DNA from: a virus
DNA length: 56,101 nucleotides
Virus record (IMG/VR): IMGVR_UViG_3300017605_000759
Span: 1 to 56,101 of that record
Reading direction: 5' to 3' (one strand)
The translations under genes were made by a program, and so were the position numbers. Below, one piece after another: positions 22,141-30,641 of this stretch (positions are counted from its first letter, which is position 1; each line of letters starts with the position of its first letter). Below the pieces are notes generated by a model that did not search any database, was not told where the DNA came from, and saw only the letters and a list, made by a program, of their open reading frames with translations.

Positions 22141-22397
22141 GAGCGATCAGCCTCCGCATTGAACCACCCCAGTTGGCGATGATAAAGTCGACTGGGCTCA
22201 AGCCGTTCCTGCGGCGACTCCGCCGACGCGTCCGCTCTTTCTGGTGCGTTCTCTACAATGGCAAGCACGAGTTCTACCGAGCGCACTCAGACACGAGGCT
22301 GTACCGGCAGTGCCTGCTCTGTGGCCACGAGACGGCCGGCTGGACGATCGACCGGCGGGACAGGAAGCTCCACCTAGTCAAGAAGGAGGACGAGTGA
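22137..22397 (+). CDS. Basic hypothetical protein
   Basis: An 86-residue Arg-rich protein with the recurrent leader. RLYRQCLLCGHETAGW gives a possible Cys pair. No recognised family. Confidence 0.6.
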   Translation: MRAISLRIEPPQLAMIKSTGLKPFLRRLRRRVRSFWCVLYNGKHEFYRAHSDTRLYRQCLLCGHETAGWTIDRRDRKLHLVKKEDE

Positions 22398-22398
22398 C

Positions 22399-22593
22399 AT
22401 GGAGGTGAAACTCACCCGCATCACCGACGACGCGATGAAGTTCGACGTCACCGTCTCGTCCAAGAACAACCACGCGCACGGCGCGCTGACGCGCTCGGAC
22501 AAGCAGAGGGTCACCGCGATCCTCGCGGAGACCGCCGACAGGCTGGAGAAATACTTGCGAGAGGTCGAGGAAGGAGACCCGCGCCGTGGGTGA
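22399..22593 (+). CDS. Hypothetical protein
   Basis: A 64-residue alpha/beta protein (MEVKLTRITDDAMKFDVTVS...), preceded by a short spacer. It overlaps the next gene by 8 nt. No recognised family. Confidence 0.6.
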   Translation: MEVKLTRITDDAMKFDVTVSSKNNHAHGALTRSDKQRVTAILAETADRLEKYLREVEEGDPRRG

Positions 22594-22888
22594 CATGGCC
22601 GACTACTACAAGGAGCAGCAGATCGGCGAAGAGTTCGCGCGACCGGAGATAACGCGCGAGTCCCTCTGGCACACCGCCGATGGTCGAGTGATAAAGATCA
22701 AGGACCTCGAAGATCAGCACTTGCTGAATATCATCCGATGTTTTCGCAACATGTCTCCAGAAGGTACGAGAGTTTATCCAGAAAGTCCGACGGCTCGGCG
22801 AAACTGGGTCAACGCCCTGGCTAATGAGGCGTACAGGCGAGGCCTGAAGGTCGACGACCTCGCGGAAGGCGAGCCGGTGCACGAATGA
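22586..22888 (+). CDS. Hypothetical protein
   Basis: A 100-residue protein from GTG 22586 (ATG 22595 is possible), helical and charged, with LWHTADGRVIKIKDLEDQHL. ATGA-coupled downstream. Its structure resembles small phage proteins of the replication region. The function is unknown. Confidence 0.6.
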   Translation: MGDMADYYKEQQIGEEFARPEITRESLWHTADGRVIKIKDLEDQHLLNIIRCFRNMSPEGTRVYPESPTARRNWVNALANEAYRRGLKVDDLAEGEPVHE

Positions 22889-23148
22889 AACTCAGCCACT
22901 ACATTGTCGCGCTGAAGCGCTTGGCGAAGTCAATGCCAGGAGAGGATCCTGACGTCGTGATTCGACGCTACAGCGACTATACGACTGAAATCAGTCGACA
23001 AGGAGGTAGTGATGAATTCCCGAGGGTCGTCGAACTCGCAGATGTTACTGGTGCCGCCGGTGCGTGGTTGATGCGGGCTGATGAAATGGCGCCAGCCGGA
23101 ACAAAATCAACTGTTAAGAAATACGTCGAACTTGCGAGGGGAAATTGA
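22885..23148 (+). CDS. Hypothetical protein
   Basis: An 87-residue protein with HYIVALKRLAKSMPGEDPDV at the N-terminus. Its stop overlaps the TTG start of the exonuclease. No recognised family. Confidence 0.6.
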   Translation: MKLSHYIVALKRLAKSMPGEDPDVVIRRYSDYTTEISRQGGSDEFPRVVELADVTGAAGAWLMRADEMAPAGTKSTVKKYVELARGN

Positions 23149-24113
23149 TAAATCAGATCTTTCAACTCGAGCGCCCGCTCTTCGTCGTCGACTGCGAGAC
23201 GACTGGCACTGACGTCCAGGTCGACCGCATCATCAGCCTCGGCATCCAGCGGTGGGAAGCCCTCGGCATGACGTTGGAATGGAAAACACTCGTCGATCCA
23301 GGGGTTCCAATTCCACCGGAGTCGACTGAAGTCCACGGTATCACGGATGCGATGGTCCAGGGGTGCAGGCAGTGCGGGCAGAGCGGCACGGTCCACGCGA
23401 TGGGCGCGGCTGGCCACGACTTCGACCCTTGGCCGCGGTTCGCCTCGCTGGCCAAGTCAATCGCCGGCGGGTTCCAGCAATGCGACTTCGCCGGCAAGAA
23501 CGTTCGATTCGACCTCCGCATCATCGCCGCCGAGATGCTGCGAGCGGGAGCTGAGTGGAGTTACGCCGATGCCCGAGTCATCGACGCCGAGCGAATAGAG
23601 CAGGTCGCGGTGCCGAGGACGCTCTCAGACTTGTATCGGAAGTATGTTCGAAAAATCTGCCCAGAGTGTGAGGGAAAGGGAAAATTCCTCGATGCGCCAG
23701 ACAAAGTACTCACCGGCAGGACGTATTGGGTGGATTGCGAGACCTGTAAGGGCGTGGGCTCAATTGGTGAGGAGTTCGACGAAGCACACGACGCGCTCGC
23801 CGACGTGAAGGCGTCGGCGATCGTCATCATCAAGCAACTCGAAACGCATTCAATCTTGCCGCGGACGCTCCAGGAGCTACACGACGTGCTGTGGCCAGGG
23901 TGGATCGATCCTGACGGCAAGTTCCGGTTCATCAAGGGCGTCGCGTGCTTTAGCAACTGGGGCAAGTACGCCGGCAAGCCGATGAAGAGCGCTGAGAAGG
24001 GATACTGGGATTGGATTCTGAAGGCCGACTTCCCGGCAGACGTCAAACGAATCGCGGCCGAGGCGAAACTCGGCAAGTTTCCGGAGCAACGAACGAATGT
24101 GGATCTTCGCTAA
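23145..24113 (+). CDS. DnaQ-type 3'-5' exonuclease with DnaJ-like zinc finger
   Basis: A 322-residue protein from TTG 23145 (TTGA overlap). The DEDDh fold has VDCETTG (DxE) at about 15-21, NVRFDLRI near 116 and HDALADV near 217. Between them lies a DnaJ-type zinc finger of two CxxCxGxG-like repeats (CPECEGKG, CETCKGVG). The C-terminus (WGKYAGKPMKSAEKGYWDWI) matches the ExoX-like C-terminal domain. It is a second proofreading or repair exonuclease besides the polymerase's own. Confidence 0.8.
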   Translation: MINQIFQLERPLFVVDCETTGTDVQVDRIISLGIQRWEALGMTLEWKTLVDPGVPIPPESTEVHGITDAMVQGCRQCGQSGTVHAMGAAGHDFDPWPRFASLAKSIAGGFQQCDFAGKNVRFDLRIIAAEMLRAGAEWSYADARVIDAERIEQVAVPRTLSDLYRKYVRKICPECEGKGKFLDAPDKVLTGRTYWVDCETCKGVGSIGEEFDEAHDALADVKASAIVIIKQLETHSILPRTLQELHDVLWPGWIDPDGKFRFIKGVACFSNWGKYAGKPMKSAEKGYWDWILKADFPADVKRIAAEAKLGKFPEQRTNVDLR

Positions 24114-24531
24114 AGAGGGTTTTTTCAGCGTCATCGAAGATGCGACAGACAAGACTAAGGTGTTTGTCCGCGCGCGTGAGCGTGAGGATCTTGCGGCGTT
24201 GCGGCTTGGCGTCAAGATTCACGAGACACCGGACGCTGATTACGGCTTCCGGTCTCGTGTGACGAAGCGGCGATGGGCTGACAAGATGTTCAACCTCACC
24301 CTAGCGATTGACTACCCGAACTTCAAGAACGCCGCGCCGATCGAGCGCAAGAAGCTGTACGAAGAAGTCTGGATGACAATGAGTCGACTCCAGAAGATCA
24401 TCTCACCATATGGCACGAAAGGCTTCGAAGTACGAGACCAAGTCGCCAAGACCTGGTTCAACATGACACCGCTGAAGAAGCGGTTGAAGCGCGGGAAGTC
24501 GATCAAGTTCCACCCGAACAGGTTGCGATGA
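24097..24531 (+). CDS. Hypothetical protein
   Basis: A 144-residue basic alpha/beta protein. The start ATG 24097 has GGAGCAACGAACGAATG, a diverged recurrent leader inside the exonuclease 3' end. No recognised family. Confidence 0.65.
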   Translation: MWIFAKEGFFSVIEDATDKTKVFVRAREREDLAALRLGVKIHETPDADYGFRSRVTKRRWADKMFNLTLAIDYPNFKNAAPIERKKLYEEVWMTMSRLQKIISPYGTKGFEVRDQVAKTWFNMTPLKKRLKRGKSIKFHPNRLR

Positions 24532-24704
24532 AAAATTTCACTGACGAAGAAGTCGTCCAGATCCTCAAGAACGTCGGCGTCGACGTCGACTGCGGCGCGT
24601 GCATGGAGGTCGCCTTCACCGGGACGACGACCAACACGCACACGTGCGAACCCAAGCGGCCGCCATACGTGCCGCATCTCGTCGGACCGACGATCAAAGA
24701 ATGA
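24528..24704 (+). CDS. Small hypothetical protein
   Basis: A 58-residue protein, ATGA-coupled on both sides. DCGACMEVAF plus HTC suggest a small metal site. The N-terminal helix begins MKNFTDEEVVQILKNVGV. The function is unknown. Confidence 0.6.
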   Translation: MKNFTDEEVVQILKNVGVDVDCGACMEVAFTGTTTNTHTCEPKRPPYVPHLVGPTIKE

Positions 24705-26551
24705 ATCTAGACTTCTCTCGCTGCCGCAACGTCTGGGTGCCGCCGGATCCTGTAACTGGGAAGGACGGCTTCTGGAGTCCACCGCCGCCGCACGTTCGCG
24801 CTGGTGTGAAGTGGATTCTCGCCAACCCGTTCGCGCTGCTCGCCGACGACATGGGTGGAATGAAAACTGCACAGGCGATCATCTCTGCGCAGTTCCTTCA
24901 TGACCACCAGGCGATCGACCGCGTAATCGTCGTGGCGCCAGCGGCCGTGCGGCCGAAGGTCTGGTTCGATCAGGACCTCGGCCAACTCCGCGAGCAGGTG
25001 TTCGAGGACAAGCGCAACCGCATCACTGAATATAGCACACGTTCGAACCCCAGTCACACGAAAATGTTATCATGGGCGTATGGTCCAGAGAACAAACCTG
25101 AGCTCAAGTGGATCATCACGAACTACGAGTTCATCCGCGACAAAGAAAATCTCGCGCCGCTTCTACAGTACTGCGGACCGAGGACGCTGCTAATCCTCGA
25201 CGAGAGCAGCGCCGTCCGCGTGCACAACTCTGCCTCAACCGAAGCCTGCATGTGGCTGAGATGGAAACCTAGTCGAACTGGTAAAACCCCGGACTTAGGA
25301 AACCCGCGGTGCGGCAGGATCCTCGAATTGAATGGCACGCCCGTGGCTGAGACGCCCAGAGACATGTTCAGCCAGGGCAACTTGCTGCACCCCGACATCT
25401 TGGAGTGTCGGTTCATCTCGCACTATGAGGCGAGGTATGCGATCAAGGCACCAGTGATCGGACCTGGTGGTAAGCCGCTCGTGTCGCCGTATTTGAAAAA
25501 AGTCGCGCAACCTGATGGCACTGCGAAGATGGAAGCGCAGCACATCATGCAGACCGTCGACTGGTCGAATCTCGAGGACCTCCAGAAACGGTTCGAGCCG
25601 TATGTCCTCAGGCGTGAGGCGAAGGAGCTCGGCATCGACTTCGCGCTCCCGCCGGTCCCTCTCGAGGTTACGCTGACGCCGACGACGTGGAAACACTACA
25701 TCAGCATGCGCGACCACCTGGTCTCGTGGCTCGAGACTGGCGTCGCGACAGCATCGCAAGCCGGCGTGAAGTCGATCCGCCTTGCACAGATCACGAGTGG
25801 ATTCCTCGGCGGCATCCAGGATCCGCTAATTCCAGAAGAATGGCAAATAACTAGTCCAGATCAAAAGGTCGGTTTAGCGACCAGAGACGAGATTGACTGG
25901 TCCAAAGAGCCTGAGGTCGAGTACACTTGCCCCGAATGCGGCAGCGACATCCACCCGTGTTCGTGCGAGATGCTGGCAGAGTTGAAAAAGAGCACGCCAA
26001 TTCCTCAGATCCAGGAAATCGGTCGGGAGAAGCTCGACTTCGCGCTCGAGTGGCACAAGGAACTGCTCCGCCAGAACCCGAACCTCAAGCTCTTGGTCTG
26101 GTGCCGGTTCGTGCCGGAACTCCGGCGCTATCTCAAAGAAGTGCAGAAGCTCGGCCACCCGGTCGGTGCGGCGTGCGGTGAGTCGGTGTTGGGGCAGTCT
26201 AAGAAGAAGGAGCGGGAGTTCGCGCTGCGGCTACTGCACCCGAAGACCGCGCCTCCTGGACCAGCGACCGTCGGCGCGACCGCTGGCACTGGTGCGATCG
26301 GCCTGAACTTCACGGCCTGTCGGACCGTGCTCGACATGAGCTACGACTTCTCGGCGTACAAGAAGAAGCAGGGCGATGCGCGCGTGAACCGTCCCGGTCA
26401 GACTGGTCCAGTTTCATTCACACATCTCGTCGCCGTCGGACCGAAAGGACAGAAGACGATCGACCATCACATTATGCTCGAGCGACTCGGTAAGATCAAA
26501 ACAGCAGAGTGGACGGTCGCGGCGTGGGTGAAAGCGTTGAAGGAGGAATAA
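24701..26551 (+). CDS. SNF2-type superfamily 2 helicase/translocase
   Basis: A 616-residue protein from ATG 24701 (ATGA). Walker A is DDMGGMKTAQA near residue 48 (usual DEMGLGKT) and Walker B is LILDESSAVR near 163. The C-terminal helicase lobe has KLLVWCRFVPELRR, ATAGTGAIGLNF and an arginine finger QGDARVNRPGQTG, typical of SNF2-like phage helicases. A zinc cluster CPECGSDIHPCSC sits in the insert between lobes. It probably remodels DNA or strips proteins during replication or recombination. Confidence 0.88.
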   Translation: MNLDFSRCRNVWVPPDPVTGKDGFWSPPPPHVRAGVKWILANPFALLADDMGGMKTAQAIISAQFLHDHQAIDRVIVVAPAAVRPKVWFDQDLGQLREQVFEDKRNRITEYSTRSNPSHTKMLSWAYGPENKPELKWIITNYEFIRDKENLAPLLQYCGPRTLLILDESSAVRVHNSASTEACMWLRWKPSRTGKTPDLGNPRCGRILELNGTPVAETPRDMFSQGNLLHPDILECRFISHYEARYAIKAPVIGPGGKPLVSPYLKKVAQPDGTAKMEAQHIMQTVDWSNLEDLQKRFEPYVLRREAKELGIDFALPPVPLEVTLTPTTWKHYISMRDHLVSWLETGVATASQAGVKSIRLAQITSGFLGGIQDPLIPEEWQITSPDQKVGLATRDEIDWSKEPEVEYTCPECGSDIHPCSCEMLAELKKSTPIPQIQEIGREKLDFALEWHKELLRQNPNLKLLVWCRFVPELRRYLKEVQKLGHPVGAACGESVLGQSKKKEREFALRLLHPKTAPPGPATVGATAGTGAIGLNFTACRTVLDMSYDFSAYKKKQGDARVNRPGQTGPVSFTHLVAVGPKGQKTIDHHIMLERLGKIKTAEWTVAAWVKALKEE

Positions 26552-26555
26552 CAAA

Positions 26556-27101
26556 TTGACCCATTCACATGATCGAACATTAGTCCAGGCCATCGGTGCT
26601 GACTTGGATCACAAAACACCGGACCACGACGCAGCTTGTCTATACCTTCAGTCAAAAGCCCGTGCGCTTGCCGAAACTCTTGTTGGACGTGAATCCGATT
26701 ACGGGCCAATTTTGCGAATTGATAACACGCGCACTTTTCTCGAGGTAATTGTCAGCAAAGGCGAGGGACAATATACTTCGCACATCGGGTTTTTAGATTT
26801 AGTCATTCATTGTACTTGTATCACTGACGCTCCGCCAATTACTCATCAAGTAGGCATCAACTTAGTTATTGAAGTAAAAACAACTCGGTGCCCAATAGGC
26901 GATTTGATTCGACAAATTAAGCTGTATAAAAAATACTACGACAGTTATAATATGGCGAAATGGATCGTTGCAGTAACTTATGATTTGACAGCGAATGAAG
27001 CTAAGTCGCTAAGCAATGAAGACATCGAACCCCTGAGAATTTCGAATGACTTCAAAAATGTAATGCAATCTGCTTCAGCCGCTGAGCTTCGTGTCATATA
27101 A
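26556..27101 (+). CDS. AT-rich PD-(D/E)XK-like nuclease candidate
   Basis: A 181-residue protein from TTG 26556 with AAGGAGG upstream. GFLDLVIH followed by INLVIEVKTTRCPIGDLIRQ resembles a D...ExK nuclease core with the downstream Gln/Lys helix. Base composition and codon choice (TTA, AAA, ATT) are clearly more AT-rich than neighbours, pointing to recent transfer. It could be a homing, anti-host or recombination nuclease. No close family is recognised. Confidence 0.55.
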   Translation: MTHSHDRTLVQAIGADLDHKTPDHDAACLYLQSKARALAETLVGRESDYGPILRIDNTRTFLEVIVSKGEGQYTSHIGFLDLVIHCTCITDAPPITHQVGINLVIEVKTTRCPIGDLIRQIKLYKKYYDSYNMAKWIVAVTYDLTANEAKSLSNEDIEPLRISNDFKNVMQSASAAELRVI

Positions 27102-27126
27102 AACGAGCAAGCGAAAAGGAGGAGTG

Positions 27127-27342
27127 ATGGCAACAGTACATCCGGTCGGTGGTTACGGACTCTACCAAGCGCTCAAGGACGAGGGCTATGAACTACCTGA
27201 AGAATGCGGCGACGTCGAGATGCGACTGCCGGTCGACGGCGTGATCCAGCTCGCTTACATCGTCAACCTCACCGACGGCGAGGACGGGACCCTTGCGAAA
27301 TTCGGGCGAGCGCTCGTCCGGATGGCAAAAAATAATCGCTAG
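27127..27342 (+). CDS. Hypothetical protein
   Basis: A 71-residue acidic alpha/beta protein from ATG 27127 (AGGAGG upstream). GYGLYQALKDEGYELPEECG and a strand-helix end. No recognised family. Confidence 0.65.
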   Translation: MATVHPVGGYGLYQALKDEGYELPEECGDVEMRLPVDGVIQLAYIVNLTDGEDGTLAKFGRALVRMAKNNR

Positions 27343-27345
27343 CAA

Positions 27346-27401
27346 GCGAAAATAAACGTATACGATCCCGTTTTAGCGACGTACAATCCATGGATTGTAC
27401 G
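27346..27401 (+). promoter_or_regulatory. Promoter with 22-bp perfect palindrome
   Basis: GCGAAAATAAACGTATACG (27346-27364), GTTTTAGCG (27370-27378) and a -10 TACAAT (27382-27387). A 22-bp perfect palindrome (27380-27401, half-site CGTACAATCCA) overlaps the -10 and the transcription start. It is an excellent operator or 5' hairpin candidate, followed by an exact recurrent leader at 27406-27422. Confidence 0.6.
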
Positions 27402-27419
27402 CGAAAAGGAGACGAACGA

Positions 27420-27674
27420 ATGAGGTACGATAAAGTGTTAGCAGCGCTTGAGAAAGCGCGGACTGTGTATGAAAATTCCGTCCGCGAGACTCTTGCTCAA
27501 GCTATCCGCGAAGATGCAGAGATAGAGCAAGCACTCATCAATGTCGGCCTTCTCAATGGCGTCAAAAAGGACCCCAAGGGCCGCGCGGCGAAGTCCGCGG
27601 CCTGGACGCCTGCCCGACGGCGCAAGCAGAGCCGCTTGATGAAAAAGCGAAACGCCGAGAGGCGTAAGAAGTGA
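27420..27674 (+). CDS. Basic helical hypothetical protein
   Basis: An 84-residue protein from ATG 27420 with the exact recurrent leader. The acidic-helical N-terminus is followed by a Lys/Arg-rich end (RRRKQSRLMKKRNAERRKK). Probably nucleic acid-binding. Confidence 0.65.
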   Translation: MRYDKVLAALEKARTVYENSVRETLAQAIREDAEIEQALINVGLLNGVKKDPKGRAAKSAAWTPARRRKQSRLMKKRNAERRKK

Positions 27675-27895
27675 AGCGCCGTCGCCGGAATCAACCGCGA
27701 CTCGAGGGCGGGCGAGACCCGCTCTTCAGCTGCGTGCATCCTGCGATCCGAGAAGCAGCTCATGAGATCGCGAGACAGTACAACGTCTCGCCGTCTTGGG
27801 TAGTCGCGACGAAGCTCGCGCACGCGTTCGGCATCAGTGAACAGCCAGACTACCGGCGCTTGGAGAAGAAGAATGGCAAAACGAAAGCCCGGTAA
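27671..27895 (+). CDS. Small ribbon-helix-helix/HTH-like protein
   Basis: A 74-residue protein from GTG 27671 (GTGA). The core AIREAAHEIARQYNVSPSWV looks like a DNA-binding helix-turn-helix or RHH element, with basic ends. No precise family. Confidence 0.6.
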   Translation: MKRRRRNQPRLEGGRDPLFSCVHPAIREAAHEIARQYNVSPSWVVATKLAHAFGISEQPDYRRLEKKNGKTKAR

Positions 27896-28472
27896 GTATG
27901 ACCACCTCCTCGCTGGACTGCCTGCAGCTCCACTCGAAGACGATCCGAAGCGGCAAGCGAGGATCGATACATTAAAGGTCGTCTGCAAACACTGCGGACA
28001 ACCGAAACATACTGCTGCTGAATCTCCAGATGCACACGAGTTTGAGTCATGGCAAGACCTCGACGCCGTGAAGCTCGTCACCGACTACGCGTTCATCAAG
28101 TTCGAACTCGACGCCAAGAAGGAAGAAGCCGCCGAGCTTCAGATCAAGCTCGATGCGCTCAAGCAGTTGCTCATCGCGTCCGAGGATGCGGGTCACGACC
28201 CGGCATGGGGCGCGTATGGCGCGAACGACAACGCGCTCAACTTGCCGGACGGCAGCAATTTCAGGGTCAACCGCGAGTTGACCGGCAAGATCGTCGACCC
28301 CGAGGCATTCCGTCTGTGGTGCATCGCGAACGGTTACGAAAAGAAGCTCCGCCTGCACGACGGCACCAAAGAACAGATCGTCGCCGAACGCGCGCTGGCC
28401 GCCGAGCCGATGCCAGACGGCATCGAGCTCAACTCGTGGGCGAAGGTCACGTTCACGCCGGCGAAGGACTGA
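27873..28472 (+). CDS. Hypothetical protein
   Basis: A 199-residue protein from ATG 27873 (TTGGAGAAGAAG upstream). CKHCGQPKH gives a Cys/His pair near residue 39. A coiled-coil-like helix follows (AFIKFELDAKKEEAAELQIK), then a C-terminal globular part. It may be a replication or recombination accessory. Function not recognised. Confidence 0.65.
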   Translation: MAKRKPGKYDHLLAGLPAAPLEDDPKRQARIDTLKVVCKHCGQPKHTAAESPDAHEFESWQDLDAVKLVTDYAFIKFELDAKKEEAAELQIKLDALKQLLIASEDAGHDPAWGAYGANDNALNLPDGSNFRVNRELTGKIVDPEAFRLWCIANGYEKKLRLHDGTKEQIVAERALAAEPMPDGIELNSWAKVTFTPAKD

Positions 28473-28681
28473 TGAAGACCGAACTCAAGCTCGCCGAGCA
28501 TTCGACGATCCCCAGAGCCCAGGTGGTCGAGATCTGGTGGAACGGCCGGATGGTCGGCCAGATCACCGGCGCCGACGGGCCGGGCGTCCGCGTCATCAGC
28601 AAGTACCCAGTGAACTACGAGCGCGTGGCCAATCCGCGCGTCGCGCCGGTCAACATCCTCGAGGTGAAGATCGGTGGATAA
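28472..28681 (+). CDS. Hypothetical protein
   Basis: A 69-residue beta-rich protein (VVEIWWNGRMVGQITGADGP...), coupled by TGATG. The following gap 28682-28812 (131 bp) has no gene or tRNA that I can see. Confidence 0.65.
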   Translation: MKTELKLAEHSTIPRAQVVEIWWNGRMVGQITGADGPGVRVISKYPVNYERVANPRVAPVNILEVKIGG

Positions 28682-28812
28682 AAACGCTTGCGCGTATTGC
28701 CCGACGCGGGCTAGGCGGGGTAACCTGGGTCCAAGCGCTTGTGGGTAGCATCCAGTCGCGCATAAACCGGCAGTCCCAAGGGTATCGATTAAAACGAACG
28801 AAGGAGGACATA

Positions 28813-29079
28813 GTGCAGAAGAAGAAGAAGCAGAAGCAGAAGACGGCGCCGCGGGTCAACCGGGCGCTCGTGGCGATCCGCGAGGCGTGCGAGCGGAACT
28901 ACGCGCAGACGGACGGCCGCGTCATCGGCCGCCAGCTCGGCCTGAAGATCCACGAGCAGGCGGCGTGCGAAGACCACCTCGCCGGACTCCAGGCCTCGAT
29001 CGCCGAGGTCCGGAGCAAGAAGGCGAAGGTCGAGGCCGAGATCGCTGGCCTGACGGCCGTGCTCGAGAAGCGGAAGTAA
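28813..29079 (+). CDS. Hypothetical protein with Lys-rich start
   Basis: An 88-residue protein from GTG 28813 (AAGGAGGACATA upstream). The N-terminus is built from a GAAGCAG-type repeat and reads QKKKKQKQKT. The rest is helical (ASIAEVRSKKAKVEAEIAGL). No recognised family. Confidence 0.6.
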   Translation: MQKKKKQKQKTAPRVNRALVAIREACERNYAQTDGRVIGRQLGLKIHEQAACEDHLAGLQASIAEVRSKKAKVEAEIAGLTAVLEKRK

Positions 29080-29188
29080 TCGTTGTGGCCTTGGTCAATG
29101 ACCGACAGCCGCCGCATTAAGACCGTCAGCGGGAGACGTAAAAAACGCCCGCCATCAACCGGAAACCGTGAAACCAGGAGAAGTGAAA

Positions 29189-29971
29189 ATGGCTGACGAA
29201 GTAAAGAAAGAAGAAGCCCTTGTGACGCAAGGCACGCAAGCCCTCGGACCCGCTCCGAGCTACATCCCGAAGTCACGTCGCGGCTTCGAGGACACGGTCC
29301 AGACGGACCTCACCATCCCGCGACTGGCACTCGCTCAGGCGCTCAGTCCGCAAGTGACTGAGGGTGACCCACGTCGCATCGAGGGGTTGGTCGCTGGCAT
29401 GTTGTTCAACAGCGTCACCGGCCAGAACTACGGCAAGTCGGTCCGCGTCCAGGTGCTCCGCAAGATGCCGCTTCGTGCGATGGAGTTCCGACCGATCGAC
29501 GCCGGCGGCGGCGTGATCGACCCCAATGTCCCGCTCAAGGATCCGCGCCTCAAGTGGGGCAACACTGGCGACAAAAAGAAGGACAAGCCGGTCGCGACGC
29601 TCTTCCGCGACTTCTTGGCGGTCATCCTCCCGCAGCGCGAGATCATCGCGTTATCGTTCAAGTCGTCGGGCATCAAGGCCGCGAAGGACCTCTGGGGCCT
29701 GACCACGATGGCCGGCCGCGACTGCTTCGCGGTCAACATTAAGATCACGACCGGCGTGAAGCTCGACCCGAAGCCGCACCAGATCTTCCAGGTCGCGCTC
29801 GACGGCTGGGCGAGTGAGCAGGACCTCCTGCTCGGCGCGGATCAGTACGAGGCGGTCAAGATCATCAGCGCCGAGAAGATCCACCAGGAAGAGTTCGGCG
29901 ACGACCTCGAGGGCGTGGACGAGTTCAACCCGGAGCAATACGAGAACGCGAACCGTCGACCCGAGATGTAA
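29189..29971 (+). CDS. Hypothetical protein, widespread phage type
   Basis: A 260-residue protein from ATG 29189 (AGGAG upstream). TIPRLALAQALSPQVTEGDP and GMLFNSVTGQNYGKSVRVQV resemble a common uncharacterised phage family found near replication genes. The C-terminus is acidic (FGDDLEGVDEFNPEQ), as in single-strand DNA-binding proteins, but there is no proven OB signature. A role in DNA metabolism is inferred from context only. Confidence 0.65.
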   Translation: MADEVKKEEALVTQGTQALGPAPSYIPKSRRGFEDTVQTDLTIPRLALAQALSPQVTEGDPRRIEGLVAGMLFNSVTGQNYGKSVRVQVLRKMPLRAMEFRPIDAGGGVIDPNVPLKDPRLKWGNTGDKKKDKPVATLFRDFLAVILPQREIIALSFKSSGIKAAKDLWGLTTMAGRDCFAVNIKITTGVKLDPKPHQIFQVALDGWASEQDLLLGADQYEAVKIISAEKIHQEEFGDDLEGVDEFNPEQYENANRRPEM

Positions 29972-30124
29972 CACGACATTCGCCGCGTCTCAGGTAAACA
30001 TTGAAGCCGACGCTTGCTGCGCGAGATAGGTGTATGTTGGTTGGCCATCGCATGCACGCTATCAACCAAGAGGCATCGTCCGCGGAAAGCCTGGGACGCG
30101 GCGAATTTTTTTGAGGAGATGAAA

Positions 30125-30352
30125 ATGGCAGAAGAGAAGAAGAAGCTGAGCGATGACGATCGCAAGGAACTCAGCGGAATGCTCGTGAACATAAACCGGA
30201 ACGCCAACGGCCTGGTGGCGTACGACCTCGAGTACAAGCCGTTGCCCGAAGAAAAGATGACGCCAGCGCAACGGCTGGCAATCAAGAACTTCACCGCGAT
30301 CATGTTCCCGAAAGAGGTTCCGGCGGCAGAAGAGCCCGAGTCCAAGAAGTAA
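30125..30352 (+). CDS. Small hypothetical protein, last rightward gene
   Basis: A 75-residue protein from ATG 30125 (GAGGAG 6 nt upstream; ATG 30119 is too close). A charged helix (EEKKKLSDDDRKELSGMLVN) and an acidic tail. The gap upstream (29972-30118) has a TTGGTTG/CAACCAA hairpin but no clear gene. Confidence 0.65.
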   Translation: MAEEKKKLSDDDRKELSGMLVNINRNANGLVAYDLEYKPLPEEKMTPAQRLAIKNFTAIMFPKEVPAAEEPESKK

Positions 30353-30358
30353 AAGAAA

Positions 30359-30440
30359 CGGGCTGAGGATGATAAAGTCCTCAGCCCGCTCTTCTAGCAG
30401 GAGGCATTCCACTGGGGAGTGGAGCCCACCCCTCCTGCTA
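30359..30440. terminator. Convergent terminators between early and late operons
   Basis: Hairpin 1: CGGGCTGAGGA (30359-30369) pairs with 30378-30388 (11 bp, 8-nt loop). It is followed by TTTCTTTT on the minus strand and a weaker CTCTTCT on the plus strand. Hairpin 2: TAGCAGGAGG (30395-30404) pairs with CCTCCTGCTA (30431-30440), with an inner TCCACT/AGTGGA stem. Its arm includes the stop of the last leftward gene. Together they can stop both convergent operons. Confidence 0.75.
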
Positions 30441-30641
30441 AGGCTCGGGATGCGCAGCTAGCCAAGCCGCGTCCTTTGCCAGCGAACTAGCGCAGGCGTC
30501 ATTGAACGCCTGGATCACTTCCTCACTTGTCGGTGGCGTCGCTGCCGGGTCCTTCTTCGCCAGCTGCCCGCGGATCCAGCCGACGATCGCTGGCAGTTCC
30601 TGGATCGCCACCGCGATAATCTGATCTCTGGTCGTGCTCAT
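30438..30641 (-). CDS. Small hypothetical protein at the end of the lysis block
   Basis: A 67-residue helical, Ala-rich protein with no signal or membrane helix ([20 protein letters not shown] is only moderately hydrophobic). ATGA-coupled to the lipoprotein. Possibly a lysis accessory; the function is unknown. Confidence 0.6.
   Translation of the reverse strand: MSTTRDQIIAVAIQELPAIVGWIRGQLAKKDPAATPPTSEEVIQAFNDACASSLAKDAAWLAAHPEP

Noticed and set aside
28682-28812. tRNA gene in the gap
   Set aside because: No T-loop GTTCRA pattern with a matching acceptor stem. No tRNA was seen in other gaps either.
29098-29196. 32-codon ORF before the 29189 gene
   Set aside because: No ribosome-binding site and a low-complexity basic composition; its TGA falls inside the next gene's start region. 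Not supported enough.
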